64,000 nucleotides of DNA from Pegoplata infirma (GCA_963921195.1 OY992537.1:34023410-34087409), one strand, 5' to 3'. Numbered from the stretch's first letter, positions 45,609 to 58,050 are shown. Notes: generated by a model from the sequence alone, not told the origin. Numbers and translations: made by a program.

Positions 45609-46083
45609 CAGGGCTGCCATATTTAACGATTTTTTGGTAAAAAAATGACAAATGACGATTTGACGATTTTTGCCCAAGAAAATCAAGTAAAACAAATTAA
45701 AATGCGACTTTGCCGAATCCATGAATACGCTTCAAAAAAAACATTATAAAAATTTTATTTTGAGTAAAAAAAAATTTTGTAATTTATGTATGAAAAAAAA
45801 AATTTTTTTTGAGTGCCAAAATCACTTTTTAAAATAGACAGACGGACGGACAAGATCATCTTAAACTTAAGTGAGGATCGTGAAAATGTATACTTTATGG
45901 GGTCGCTGCTCGATATTTCCATAATATACCCTCTATCGGGTATTTAAAGATCAAAATTATAAAAAAATTCGTTCAATTTTATTTTGACGATTTTTTTTGA
46001 TGATTTCTATAATCGATTTGACGATTTTTTTCAAAAATATCTTAAATTTGACGATTTTTTGCAAAAGTTATCTGACAGCCCTG
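45609..46083. mobile_element. hAT-like element, CAGGGCTG ends, degenerate 8-bp duplication
   Basis: 475 bp. CAGGGCTGCC faces the complement of CAGGGCTGTC. Flanks GCTAAAGC and GCTATAGT are each two changes or fewer from GCTAGAGT, the sequence expected in block B, so an old 8-bp duplication is likely. 'GACGATTT' motifs repeat near both ends. A mini-me remnant (~45670-45955, minus) lies inside. Confidence 0.75.
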
Positions 46084-46116
46084 GCTATAGTACGAAATTC
46101 GCCGGCATTTTTTACT

Positions 46117-48425
46117 TGTTTTTGCTTATTTGTATTTGAATACATTAATCAAAAAATAAATAAAAAATATAGTAGTTCAAAATAATCGTCAAATTTAATA
46201 CATTTTGTGATCAAAATAGAAAAATCTTGATTTTTAAAAAAATATTCTATTTATCACCTATTAATTTAGTGATTATTATATCAATTTACTCGATCGTAGG
46301 AGTTTAAACTAAAAAATTATTGAATCCGCGTTTTTCGTGATTGAAATACGCTTTTAATTCCTACTAAGCAAACTCGATTGATTAACACCCTGCACCTGTT
46401 TTTTTGATATTTCTCTTACATATTTGACTATTTTAATCCAATATTTATTTTCTTAGTACATATTTCATTCACAAAATAAATTGTTTATTGTCTAGGTTTT
46501 AAAGGAAGAGTAAGTTCAAGTATCCATTATATTTTTCAACTAATTTTGTTGTTCTGATTCAAAAGATAAGTGTTTCCTATTTGCAATTTTTTTTATAAAC
46601 AGTAATAGCACCTGTTAAAAAGTGTTCATCTTTATCAAGTGCCTCGCCATACATCTTTTAAAAGACATGTTAAAACTCATTCATCATCAACTATATCCTT
46701 ACAACACCAATTAAGACTCAGAAAGCTTTATTGCAATCTTCCTTTATTATTATTTTTTTTCTTTCTTTTTGAAAAAAAATTTCAGCCATTTTACACTTAT
46801 ATGATGGAAATCAGCCTTCGTAGCTATAATTTGATGTCTCGCAATTTCAGAGAAATTGCATGCCAAATGCATTAGGGGCATAACAAATATGTCTGCAAAT
46901 TTTGTACTCTTTCCCAAAACATTAAATATATAAGAAATTAGGACAGACGTTTCTTCACGATGTGGAAAAATATCAAACATTTCTTCACGATGTGAAAATT
47001 TATCAAATTTTTCAAACGATGTGGAAAAAGGAGCACATTTTGACTTTGAGCCAACAACGGTAATTTTAGATTTGTTGCGACCTTGTTTAACAAGGGTAAA
47101 CGATGTCTTTCAAAAAAAATGAAAAAACTGGGTTATCGATATCCGACAAACTTTCAAATTTTTATGTGAATTGTACACAGAAAAAAACGAATTGTTATAT
47201 TGACCCCCATATTTGTGAATACAATTAATTTTTTCACTGAAAGTAGTACTATACGGAAATTTGTAATATCAGCAAACGTTTGTAAATTTTGATTGTTGAA
47301 AAACTGATTTTGTTTATCTTAACAAAGAAATTCAAAAAACACAATTTGTTGATCTGACAAAAGTAAAAAATTTTAATTTTTTTTTCAACAAACACAATTT
47401 GTTGATCTGACAAATGAAATTTTTTTGTTCAACAAATACAAACACTTTTTGTTGACATGATAAAAGAATTTTGAAATAAAATTACTTGACTGACTTTTTA
47501 CTAAATGTTTGGTTGATATCATGTTTGTTTGATTTTCAATTAATGTTTGTTGATTTAAATTAGACGATTTTATTTTGTATTGTCATAAAATCGATGTTTT
47601 GTAGAGCTACGTAAACTTTTAATGTTCAAATAATAATGAGTCCTCTTTTCTTTGGGGGGAAAAATATTTCATTTTGGAGAAAATTTTTAGTACTGCTGAT
47701 TTTTGTGGCCATAATATTTAAACGACTATTTGCAGGTTTTTGGTTTTATCTCAAGTTAAATGGCAATTACTTTATAATTAAAAAAAAATGTATATAATAT
47801 ATAAATTCCTCCTTAAGCTACATACGGATATTGTACAATTTACGTTAATTCTTTTTTTTTTCTCATTTTCACTTACCTGTGTGCATGCAATAAATTTTCT
47901 TTAATTAAATCTGAAAAGCTTTTTTAGTGAAAACATTTTCATTAACACACAATTATAAGGAGAAAAGACATATTCACAGAAATACAAACATAAAATAATT
48001 TGTGTAAAATTTCACACTTATGCCTGTAAATAAAATTTATTATATTTTATTTAAATGAACAATAAATATGTTATTTATTCATACAAATGCATTATAAAGT
48101 AATGGTAATGTTTTAATAAGAAAAGTTAAATGTGAATATTATTTTAAAGAGAAATGTTAGATTTAAATATTTCCATATGTTAACAAATTTTAAAACTTTA
48201 TTATATCCTCTAATAGTGGATATATCCACTTTGTCATTCCGTGTGTATCGTATCGAAATATCAGTCCGAGACCCCATATCCTGGATCAGTTCTTAGACAT
48301 TATAGCGGTGTCGGTCCATTTATAAAAATAATTTGTACTTCAACATTTTTTTTTGTAATTCTGATTAATATTTATTAAAAAAAATAAAAATTGTTTTATT
48401 CCACCTTTAAAATGTTATATTTTGA
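46117..48425. other. Long stretch without recognised gene
   Basis: 46885-46920 is a scrap of Helentron-like block B (minus). 47330-47470 has three ~55-bp tandem units around ACAATTTGTTGATCTGACAA. 48205-48315 is a mini-me 5' remnant with 'CACTTTGTCATTCCGTGTG'. The frames 46639-46875 and 46750-46980 show no domain. The rest is relatively repeat-poor and could be host intergenic or intronic DNA. Confidence 0.4.
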
Positions 48426-48719
48426 GTAGGTTTATTTTAGCTCGAGGTCATTATTTCCGTTACTAATTATTTTCGTTTGAAGATTAGCGATTTGTCATTT
48501 ATATTTCCTTTGTTACTTGTAGTATAGGGATTTTATATTTGCTAAATATTCTTGACAATGGAATCAGAAAAATTCCGAAACACGTGTCGATTAAGTCTGG
48601 CAAAAAGGACCAATATAAATAAATTTAAAACAGAAAAATAATTTTCTTAAAAATTTTTCTATGGAAATATCATAGTTTGAATTAGTGAAGGAAGTAATGA
48701 CCTCGAGCTAACATAAACC
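48426..48719. mobile_element. TAGGTTTAT..AGCTCGAGGTC inverted-repeat element
   Basis: ~294 bp. TAGGTTTATTTTAGCTCGAG faces the complement of TAGGTTTATGTTAGCTCGAG, and the match continues through GGTCATTA. Inverted similarity extends outward into TTTTGAGT on both sides, so it may have formed at the end of the next element. Confidence 0.6.
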
Positions 48720-48721
48720 TA

Positions 48722-49470
48722 CACTCAAAATATTTTGTAGTCAAAAACAAATGAAAAATATATTTAAAACAAGTGATAACACATTTAAAAACCATCCCAG
48801 TAATTATTCATTTGTTTTAACAAACATCAACATTTATTTTTTACTGTTAATAAAATTTTCTACAATAAATAACATAGAACATTAAAAAAATAACGTCACC
48901 TTAATTTTTTTTACCAAAAAATTCGAAAACATTTATACCTACGAAAACATTTAAAATTACTGATTGTTGTGTTATTTTTTTTTTTACCAACAAATAAAAA
49001 ACAAAATACCTACGAAAACATTAAAAATTAATGATTTCCTAGGTTATTTTTTACAATTTTTCTATTGAATTTTATTAAAAAAAAAAATTAATAACATTTT
49101 TGGGGAATCGATCCCGCAATCAACTACATACATTCTGGCCGGACAATATCCATCGTGCCAAAGTTACTTGATACAAACATGTTTTCATATTTCTATAAAT
49201 AATTTTTTGAATTTTTTGTCTACAAAAAAATAACCCACACAAGTAGGTAAAAACTAATGACTTCTTTTTAAAAATACCAACAATTAAAAAAAAACTAACG
49301 AACACAAATCATTAAAAATTAAAGCAGAATCTCTTATTTTTACTAACAAAACAAAAATAAATGACTTTAAAAATTGAATGCTAATGGAAGTCTTTATTTT
49401 TTATATTGTTATTTTTGAAACAAAGAACAGAAATAGTCATTTAAAAAAATCGGAACATTGAACAAATGTT
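48722..49470 (-). mobile_element. CACTCAAAA-type element, minus strand, right end lost
   Basis: Starts CACTCAAAATATTTTG after TA and follows the family sequence to 'GAACATTGAACAAATGTTTT', where a Helentron-like terminus replaces its last ~70 bp. The tRNA-like module is on the minus strand at 49104-49190 (B box GGATCGATTCC, A box TGGCACGATGG). Confidence 0.7.
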
Positions 49471-50020
49471 TTTAACATGATAATGTTTTAGGCTGGTGTC
49501 TAATTTAAAAAATGCCTGCGAATTTTGTTCTCTTGCCCAAAACATTAAATCATGATAATGTTTTGCGGAAGATTTGGGTGTACTTGCCAAAACAAAGTTT
49601 TTTTTAGAAAAAATAATGTTATATTACATTGATATTCCATGCAAACGAATATCAGTTGAGGACCCTATTAAGTTTATATATTATTGATCCATTTCAAAGC
49701 CACTACATCCGTTCATCTGTCTGTGGAAAGCAAGATTCAGTCCAAACCAAAAGAGCTGTACGTTCGGTAAATGAGTTCAAAAATAAGTCCAAAAAAGTGT
49801 TTTTACATTTTGGAGAGTATGAAATTCTCGTCACCGAAGAATTCCACACTCTCACTTGTTTTATGTACATTTGATAAACAAATGGAACATTTTTATGTTT
49901 AGGTAAAAAAATTGGATTTTACCGAAAAAAAAATGTTTGATGGATGAAAAAAAGTTTTTGATGAAGAAACAAATTTTTTTATAAAAAAAAAAAAAAATTT
50001 ATGAAAACAATAAAAAAAAA
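49471..50020 (-). mobile_element. Helentron-like fragments: left terminus joined to inverted block B
   Basis: 49471-49512 is a plus-oriented left end (AACATGATAATGTTTTAGGC). It is followed directly by a minus-oriented 3' end (AAATGCCTGCGAATTTTG), block B (to ~49895) and A-run minisatellite (to 50020). The head-to-tail inversion suggests recombination or insertion beside the terminus. Confidence 0.65.
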
Positions 50021-50468
50021 AACAAGTAAAGAAGTTAAATTCGGCCTTGCCGAATGTAGTGATACCCTCCACAATTTCAAAAAGATTATTGCAAAAAACT
50101 TTATTTAAAACGAAATTTTTTTTTTTTAAAAAAATTCCGCAAAAAAAAAATTTTGGTAAAAAAAATCCGCGATTTTTTTCTTTTTTTGTGTTCGTACTTT
50201 TTTAAATACCATTTGGTGTTCAATTATGTTCACGTATGCCAACCAGAAGCCGAATTAAAGCATTTTGTATTTTTAGGTTATGTTGAATGTACTGAAATTT
50301 TTGAGGTGTGCTTACATTTTCGTTCATAACTTTTGAACCGCTGAACCGATATCGCTCAAATGCAATACCAAACTTCTCGGGAGAACTTCCAATAAATATG
50401 TTAAGTTTAAGTCATCTCTGTGCAATATTTTGTCCGCGACAGCATTTTCCACAGACAGACAGACGGAC
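50021..50468 (-). mobile_element. mini-me/DINE-1-like element, 5'-truncated, minus strand
   Basis: AACAAGTAAAGAAG, hairpin ATTCGGC/GCCGAAT, 'ATACCCTCCAC', 'TTTTGAACCGCTGAACCG' and a (GACA/GACG)n tract ending at 50468, where it meets the next element. Target again the A-run minisatellite. Confidence 0.65.
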
Positions 50469-51557
50469 GCAAACCATTAAAAATTTAAGAAGAATCTCTT
50501 ATTTTTACTCTCAAAACAAAAATAAATGACCTTAAAAATTAAATGCTAATGAAGGTCTTTAATTTTTATATTGTTATTTTTGAAACAAAGAACAGAAAAA
50601 GTCATTGAACTGAAACTGAACATTGAACAAATGTTTTTATACCCTTCACCACTCTGTGGTACAGGGTAAAATGAGTTTGTGCTGATGTTTGTAACTACCC
50701 AAAACATGTGTGCTAGACCTACCTTCAAGTATACCGATCGAGTCAGAATAACTTTTTAAGTCGATTTAGCGATGTCCGTCCGTCCGTCTGTCCGTCTGTC
50801 TGTCTGTCCGTCCGTCCGTCTGTCCATCTATCGGTTTAAACATGATACAGGTCGCAATTTTCAATCAATTGACTTAAAATTTGAAACTTAAGCTTTGGCC
50901 CAAGGACGAAGCCTATTTAAATTGGAAAAAATCGGTCCATGTTAAGACCTAGCCCCCATACAAACGCCCCCTTTGAATTTCTCTTAAATGCCTCTAATAA
51001 CCGTATTATAATAGATATCGTTTTAAAATTTGACAGGTAATTTAACATTATATGCACAAACCATCATTCCAAATTTCAAAGGAATCGGGTCAGTCCTTCT
51101 TGTAGTCCCCATACAAACCACCCTCCCGATATTCACACAATTTCTTCAAAATTCATAAAAATTAAAATATTTTATTAAAATTTGATTGTAGATGTTAAAC
51201 GTGTACTTTGGTAACCTAATCAAATCTGAATATAATTGGACCATTTTTGGACTTAGTCCCCTCATATAAAAATTTCGACCGATATTCAGTTTAATTGGTC
51301 TATGGCAAAAAAATAAACCAATTCCACTAAAATTTTATCTGTGTGTGTTTTATACACTAAATAAAGATCTTACAAAAGATAGATCTAATCGGTCCATGTT
51401 TGGACTTGGGACCCATTTTCCGGAAAAGACGGGTGTAGAGTATCATATGGTCGGTCTTGACCGACTATAACTTTCTTACTTGTTTTCTTTTAAAAACTAC
51501 AAAACGTAAAACTTTTTCAATAAACTTCAAACAGTTAATGACATAATTTTTTGAGTG
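50469..51557 (-). mobile_element. CACTCAAAA-type element, left-truncated, interrupted by mini-me
   Basis: Family sequence 50473-50637 and 51486-51557 (ending TTTTTTGAGTG). The two halves join inside the T-run AAATGTTTTT|CTTTTAAAAAC exactly as in the complete copy at 5292-6036. Confidence 0.75.
50638..51485 (+). mobile_element. mini-me/DINE-1-like variant, complete
   Basis: 848 bp: TATACCCTTCACCACTCTG, 'AAGTATACCGATCGAGTC', 'TTTAAGTCGATTTAGCGATG', a (GTCY)n tract (50775-50825), and the 3' hairpin GTCGGTC-TT-GACCGAC (51450-51465) before CTTACTTGTTTT. It is inserted in a T-run. This shows directly that these elements target T-rich sequence and end at the CTTGTTTT motif. Confidence 0.85.
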
Positions 51558-51835
51558 CACTCAAAAAAATTTTGTTTTTATATACTTTTTTTTTTATAAT
51601 TTTATCCAAATTTTCTTTACGTTAAAAAAATTACTATTTGTTTTGAAAATTTTATGGACATTGTGGAGGGTATTAATGACTTTGACCAAGTAAAATTTAA
51701 TTTTTTCCTTGTTTTTATTAGAGTGTTCAATTAATCGAGGAAGAAGTTTTCTAAATTACAAGATTTTTTTCGACAATTTTAGAAAAAAATGGTACTCGAG
51801 TAAATAAACAATTTTAATTACAAGTTTTCATAAAA
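51558..51835. other. Small fragments: mini-me 3' end and partial hAT-like MITE
   Basis: 51655-51715 keeps 'TGTGGAGGGTATTAATGAC' and a CTTGTTTTT end. 51722-51830 begins GAGTGTTCAATTAATCGA like the MITE at 23147 but lacks its right end. Confidence 0.5.
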
Positions 51836-52620
51836 CCAAAAATTTTAGTATCTTGGGTTTATAACTTGGACAATAATTCACCTCGTGGTGAATAAAGCTG
51901 TTCTTCACCAGCTGGATAATAAAAAGTAACATAATTATTTAAAAAAAAAAAAAATTTTTACATCAAAGTTTTTTTTATAAATTTTTTTTTTTCATCAATT
52001 TTTTTTTTTTTTGCATAAATTTTTTTTTCATAAATTTTTTTTTCATAAATTTTTTTTTTTTCTTAAATTTTTTTTTCTATCAATTTTTTTTTTCATCACA
52101 TTTTTGTTTCATCAAATTTTTCTTTTATCAATTTTTTTTCATCAAATATTTTTTTCATAACTTTTTTTTTCATCAAATTTGTTTTTTCATATTTTTTTTT
52201 TTTAATTTTTTTTCATGATATTTTTTTATCATCAAATTTGTTTTTTATCAAAATTTTTATTACATCAATTTTTTTTTGCTTATAATTTTTTTTGTTCATC
52301 AATTTTTTACATCAAAAAATTTTTCTTTTTGTCAAAAAAAAATTTTTTCATTAAATTTTCTTTACATCAAAATAAAAAAAATTTGTTTTCATAAATTTTT
52401 TTTATTAAATTTTTTTTCATCAATTTTTTTTCATCAAATATTTTTTTGATTAAATTTTTTTTCATTAATATTTTTTTCATCAAATTTTTTTAAAATTTTT
52501 TTTTCATTAATTTTTTTTTACATCATTTTCATCAAATTTTTTTTTATCGAATTTTTTATAATCAAAATGTTTTTTTCTTAAGTTTTTTTTATTTTTGTTT
52601 GCATAAATTTTTTTATAACG
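51836..52620 (+). mobile_element. Helentron-like element: block A remnant and long minisatellite
   Basis: 'CAAAAATTTTAGTATCTTGG', both palindromes (TTCACCTCGTGGTGAA at 51868) and ~670 bp of T-run/CATCAA minisatellite, the longest uninterrupted array here. A block B end ('GGGCAAGAGTACAAAATTCG') reappears at 53745-53778, so 52621-53744 may be inserted material. Confidence 0.65.
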
Positions 52621-53041
52621 TAAGATATGCGAAGATATGCGCTAAAAAACTCAAAATATGCACTATAAAATAAAATGAGTGCAATAAAAAAGATGTTTTC
52701 ATACGAAAAACTTCTAAAAAGACAAAAAATAATGCCGGGTAGAAGTAGTAACATATGTATAAAGCTTTAAGTAAGCAAGATTTTTTTTAGAAAGTAAGAC
52801 GATCTTTAAAAAAAATTAAAAAGAAAAAAATAATTTTTCATATTTTCAAAATAAATTTTTAGTATTTAAAATAGTTTTTGAAACAAATAAATTTTAATTT
52901 GCGTTTTTAATAATTTATGCAAAAATATGCACTTAAAAGTTGTAAATATTCACAAAATATGCATTTTCACCAATATATGCAAAAATATGAAAAAACTAAT
53001 CGACGCCATTTTAACGCAAATTTCTTGATTCGGAAAGATAA
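52621..53041. other. ATATGC-rich segment
   Basis: About ten ATATGC/ATATGCA motifs at both ends of a ~400-bp AT-rich stretch. No gene or clear terminus. Confidence 0.4.
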
Positions 53042-53700
53042 CACCGCTCTACAAATCTGAGGTTTGTCGCTGCGTTTTGGATGAAACCAAAAAAAGTTGA
53101 TAGGGTTTGGTGCCTCGAATCCAAAACGGTCACCCAAATTTTTCTATCACGTCACAATTTTGAGAAAATCGCGATTAAAGTGTCAAAAATTGCCCATTTT
53201 GACCTTTTTTGAACGCCTATAAAATAAGATCCTGACATGCAAATGACTTGGTATCAAGCTTATTCGAAAGTGTGTAATTTTCTCTTTCAGACAAGACCAA
53301 ATCTTCTTGGAATTTAATTTTCTAAAATGATAAAAAAATCATAAGTCACAAGTGCTTTGAATCTAAAATTTACGTATGAATGTGTATGGAAATTTGTTAA
53401 AAAACACTGAGTAAATAAACTAAATATTGAAAAAATGGAAGGTTTTTTGCTAATGATTTTTTTAACATTTTAGAAAATTAAATTGTTAGAAAATTTTATC
53501 TTATCTTTAAGAGAAAATTACAGGCTTTCGAATATAAGCTTTTAAAAAGGGTAAAAATGCACTTTTTCGGCACTTTAACCGCGAATTACTCAAAATCCTG
53601 ACGTGATAGACAAATTTGGGCTGCGGATTTGGAATCAGTGCAACAGACACTATCCAAATCACTAACCAGAATCCAATACGCATTTTCTTGTTGAGCTGTG
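53042..53700 (+). mobile_element. CACCGCTC-ended element, TAA duplication, short copy
   Basis: 659 bp, same ends as 16672-18108 and flanked by TAA (53039-53041, 53701-53703). It lacks the CCCAGC insertion and part of the right arm, and so gives the empty site for 17054-17788. Confidence 0.85.
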
Positions 53701-53778
53701 TAATTGGTCGATATCGTTTTTAGAGTATCGACAAAAAACATGCATTTGGGCAAGAGTACAAAATTCGCAGACATTTTT

Positions 53779-54122
53779 TTATAATTTAGTGGGTTTTTGC
53801 CCAAAACTCAAAATTTTAACCGATTTTAGATTTGACCCAAAATTTTATCAGGTCCACTTATCCAAGCTTAAGGAGCAGCGAAAATATGAAAAAAAAAATT
53901 TTAATAAGTAAACATGACCGTTTTTTTTCTGAATTCCAACAGCCAAAAAAAATTTTAAAACAATTATACATATTTCCAGAAAAACCATATACTTTTATTA
54001 TTCGATTAATCTGCATGAATCCTTTAATCAAAGGATTAATTTAAAGTCATTTTAAATTAATCAAACAAATATTCGTCTAAAATTATTCGATTAATCGAAC
54101 AAGTATTAATCGGCTGAACACC
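53779..54122. mobile_element. hAT-like MITE fragment
   Basis: The right end ATTCGATTAATCGAAC...GAACACCCTA matches the TAGGGTGTTC family of 23147-23599. The left end is not recognised. Confidence 0.5.
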
Positions 54123-55346
54123 CTACTTATTATATCTCTAAGAACCCTATTATTTTTACATTGGCTGTTTTCTTATTGCAACTAATTTTCTTAAAACTTT
54201 TATTTTCATTACTAGGCCAAGTCTGCAATAATATTCTTTTAAATAATACATGCATACATATAAATAGCAATAATACTAATACTTTCTGTTTTTTCTAATA
54301 AAAAATGAAAGAAGTTTTTATATCACAAACAACTCACGTATACTTTTATTGCCTTTATTAAAAATTAAATGTGCAATAGAAAAAATGTACATGAAGTTGA
54401 GGGAAACTAAAGTGAAAAGGATATTTCCACAAGGAATCAATAGGAAGGAAAAACGAAAAAAAAAACCATTGTTTATAACAATACCACTATAGAATTTTTA
54501 TGATATGATTAAATTCAATAAAATATAGAATAGAAAAATGAAGACACAATGAAGATAAAATCAGTGAAAGCTCTGAGAAATGGATGATATTTAGAAGAAA
54601 AACAAATAATTTTAAGGCTATGAAAAGTCGCAATAAAAAGCAATTTTAGCCAAAATTTTTGTTCGTTTTTAGTACATTTTACCGTATCAATTCATAAATT
54701 TGTATGTAAGATAAATTTTGTATATGTTGTTCATACTTACACTAAAAGAATAAATAATTTTATTAAAAATGTTTGAATAAGTTTATTTATTGTCTAAGGA
54801 ATTCATTAGTTAATAACATTTTTGTTTTATTTACTTTTATAAATAAATTTTTGAATTCTAGTTATTATACAAAATAAGATTAAAATTAGTATGTAAGTAA
54901 AGTGGATACTTACTCCTATCCTGGTCCAATAGCTTATTCACATAATGTCCGCAGTCGCTTTTAAAATGGTGCAATATAAGACCGATCCCCATTATTTTTT
55001 ACACCCCAAAATTTTTTCTGCACAAACCTACTCCGTACTATCACTCATTTAGAGCGCTCCCTTACAAAATGAATTTTATTTCAAAATGAAATAAGTTTCA
55101 ATTCGTATGGAAAAATGTTGGAGTTATTTAATTTTTATTTTGGGAGTTATTTCATTTGGGAGTTATTAACAGTATCTTTTGCGGCACAGAAAAAAATCGA
55201 AACGAATTTCAATCAACAAAAACGCGGATTCAATCAATTTTTCGTTTGAAATTCCTCCAATTAAAAAAAATGTTATACCAATCATCAAATTGTAGGTGAT
55301 TGATTTAAAATTTTTTCAATTAAACATTTTTTCAATTTTGATTAAT
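54123..55346. other. Lower-repeat stretch, no gene recognised
   Basis: 55185-55345 is related, inverted, to 46255-46380 ('AAAAACGCGGATTCAATCAA'). Otherwise no frames with motifs and no repeat ends. Confidence 0.4.
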
Positions 55347-55372
55347 TTTAACATGATAATGTTTTTAGGCTG

Positions 55373-55800
55373 CCCAGCAAAAACTTGGTAATGACACATC
55401 ATTACCATTCGAATTACTTAGTAATGACAGAAAATTACCTTTAACATTATTTTGAAATGTAAAATAAGGACTTATTAATGATGACTTACATATGTCATTA
55501 TAATAAAATAAAAAAATTTCTGAACTAGATTTTCACTTTTTGACTCACTGTACATTATTTTGATTAAAAATTAAATAAAATTAAATATTTTTTTATTTTT
55601 TAAAATTTTTTTTTTAAAATAATTTTTTCATTACCCATAAGTATATATGTAATTAGTTATTAATACTGGTTTGATAATCATTACATTTGGCACATTTGCT
55701 TGTAAATGTAATGGGAAAGGTAATTCGAATCAGAAGTAGTTATAACTTTTCAATTTCCCATTACGCATTTCATTACTTGGTAATGCAAGTTTTTGCTGGG
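55373..55800 (+). mobile_element. CCCAGCAAAAACTTG-ended MITE, TG duplication
   Basis: 428 bp. CCCAGCAAAAACTTGGTAAT faces CTTGGTAATGCAAGTTTTTG plus CTGGG. TG flanks both sides; removal restores AGGCTGGTGTCTAA of block A. 'GGTAATG/CATTACC' repeats internally. Same CCCAGC end family and 2-bp duplication as 17054-17788. Confidence 0.85.
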
Positions 55801-56754
55801 TGGTGTCTAATTTTAAAAAAGTTGCAGGATGCCACCTCAGTTTGACTTATAAGCTAACAATTAGAGAAAAAGAAAACAAGAATTACTATTTTCATTTTCT
55901 TAAAACCAAAAATTTTAATAACTTGGGTTTGTAACTTGGATAATAATTCACCTCGTGGTGAATAAAACCGTTTTTCACCAGCTGGTGACTAAAAAGTTAC
56001 ATAATTATTTTTCAACAAAAAACACATTTTTTTTTCATCAATTCTTTTTTTCCATAAATTTTTTTTTTTTTTTCATGATTTTTTTTTTTTTTCATAATTT
56101 TTTTTTTCATAATTTTTTTTTTCATCAAAATTTTTTTTTTCATTTAAATTTTTTTTTCATAAAATTTTTTTTTCATAATTTTTTTTATAAATTTTTTTTT
56201 TTCATAAAATTTTTTTTCATCAAATTTTTTTTTTTCATCAAATTTTTTTTTTCATCAAATTTTTTTTTTTATTAATTTTTTTCATCAATTTTTTTTCATC
56301 ATTTTTATACCCTCCACTCTACTGATAGAGGGTATATATAAGTTTGTCATTCCATTTGTAACGCATCGAAATATTGGCCTAGGACCCCATAAAGTATATA
56401 TATTCATGATCCTCGATCGATTTTAAGTCGATTTAGCGATGTCCGTCCGTCTGTCTGTCTGTCTGTCCGTAGAAAACACGCTAACTTTTGAAAGACTCTA
56501 CAGAGGCTACTGAAGTTTGGCATATATGTTGATCATTTACATGGTCAGGTTGGTATTGCAATCCAGCCAAATCGGTCCAGTGGTTCAAAAGTTATGAGCA
56601 AAAGAGTAAATTTCGGCACGGGTATTTCGAGAATTTACGAGAAAAAACCCCGATAACTTTCGAAAGACAATAATGAGACTGCTGAAGCTTGACATGTATC
56701 TTTGCCGTTCCTTAGGTCTATTTGGTATTAAATTTTAGCTCAATCGGTCCAGTG

Positions 56755-57721
56755 CACTGTGGCCGAAATCACTGATCTAGCGGCGTTTTAGTCAAAATTA
56801 AAAAATTAAAACTGATAAATGTTTTGCACTGTATCGATTACCTATACTTTACAGAGAAAATTAACGTTTTCACTTTTGCTTTTCTCTTAATATTCGCACA
56901 GCTGTAAGCTATAAAATATACATATTCTGCAACAAGTGTATTAAAGTAATTTGGGGCCTAATTACTCAGTGAGTTTTTCTTGACACTTTTAAGTCAATTG
57001 TTTATACATTTTGAGCCAAAAAGTTTTAATTGAATGTAAAAGGTATGTTTTCACTAAAAAATAAATGTTTGTGGCCTGTGTGTATCTAGTTTATTATTGG
57101 TTCATTATAGAAGTTTACATTTGTGATATAAACTATAGTTTCATGGACTGCAACTTTTGAAATTCGATCGTATTCGGTCCAATTCCTGTTTTGTTTATTA
57201 TTTTGGGTTATTTTTGTTGTGACGTTTTGTTGTTCGGTTTTTTAGGGTCCATCTGCCTGTCCAAATAAACAGTAAAAACGCGATACAGACCACAATTTTC
57301 AATCGATTTGGCTGAAATTTGAAATTTCAGTTTCTTTTATCGGCAGAACAAAACCTATTAAATTTGGACAAAATCAATCCGTGTTAACTTATAGCCCCCA
57401 TGTAAATGTCCCCTTCAAGTTTTACTTAAATACCCCTAACAATAGTATTCAAGATATCCTCTTGAAATTCGACCAATAAATGTTTTTTATATTCATAAAC
57501 AATAACTCTAAATTTTAACGGAATCGGACCATTTTAATTTCTAGGCCTCATACAAACCACCCTCCCAATATTTACATAAATTTCCCAAAATACATAAAAA
57601 TAAATAAATATTGTTTAAAAATTAATTCTTTATAAATTTTATAATCGCTAATAAGCATTAGTCTTTATTATTTTACATTTCCGAATTAAGGGCCGCTAGA
57701 TTGGCCATTTCGGCCACTGTG
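56755..57721. mobile_element. Transib-like non-autonomous element, 5-bp duplication
   Basis: 967 bp. Left end CACTGTGGCCGAAATCACTG, right end (complement) CACAGTGGCCGAAATGGCC. After a short mismatch both continue with ATCTAGCGGC. The flanks are CAGTG on both sides (56750-56754, 57722-57726), and the uninterrupted sequence CGGTCCAGTGGTTC is present at 56570-56590 and, inverted, near 35060. CAC-starting ends and a 5-bp GC-containing duplication are Transib features. The interior holds a decayed mini-me piece ('AAAAACGCGATACAGACCAC'). No transposase. Confidence 0.82.
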
Positions 57722-57902
57722 CAGTGGTTCAAAAATTATGAGCAAAACCCTGAATTTCAGATTAGCATCATCTTAAATGCCACGTGTTTAAACAAGTTTT
57801 AAAAGCATTGGTGGTAACTTAACAATGCTTTTTAAACTTGTTTAGTTTTAAAGCAATGCTTTTTAAACTTGTTTAGTTTTAAAAGCATTGGTAATTTAAA
57901 AA

Positions 57903-58050
57903 TTACACTCGAAAAAAATTTTACACTCGAAAAAAATTTTACACTCCAAAAAAATTTTACACTCAAAAAAATTTTACACTCAAAAAAATTTTACACATTA
58001 AAAAAAAAATTTACACTCAAAAAAAATTTTACACTCAAAAAAATTTTGAC
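57903..58050. repeat. TTACACTCAAAAAAATT minisatellite
   Basis: About eight tandem units of ~17 bp within the mini-me. The sister element carries the complementary array at 34695-34890. The 88-codon frame over it is repeat translation (FTLKKN repeats), not a gene. Confidence 0.75.

Larger units (their letters stand above)
44435..46116 (+). mobile_element. Helentron-like element, 3' part, interrupted
   Basis: T-run/CATCAA minisatellite (44440-44755), block B from ~45190 ('CCAAAACTTTTTCACCAAG', 'AACAAGTGATAGTGT', 'TAATGGGGTCCTCGACCG') to the end 'TACGAAATTCGCCGGCATTTT' at 46116. It is interrupted by a segment with a tRNA-like sequence (~44760-45160) and by a hAT-like element (45609-46083). Confidence 0.7.

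Noticed and set aside
46639..46980. Frames at 46639-46875 and 46750-46980 as possible host exon (His/Ser/Arg-rich start)
   Set aside because: Overlapping opposite-strand frames, no conserved domain or splice context, and a Helentron-like scrap adjoins.
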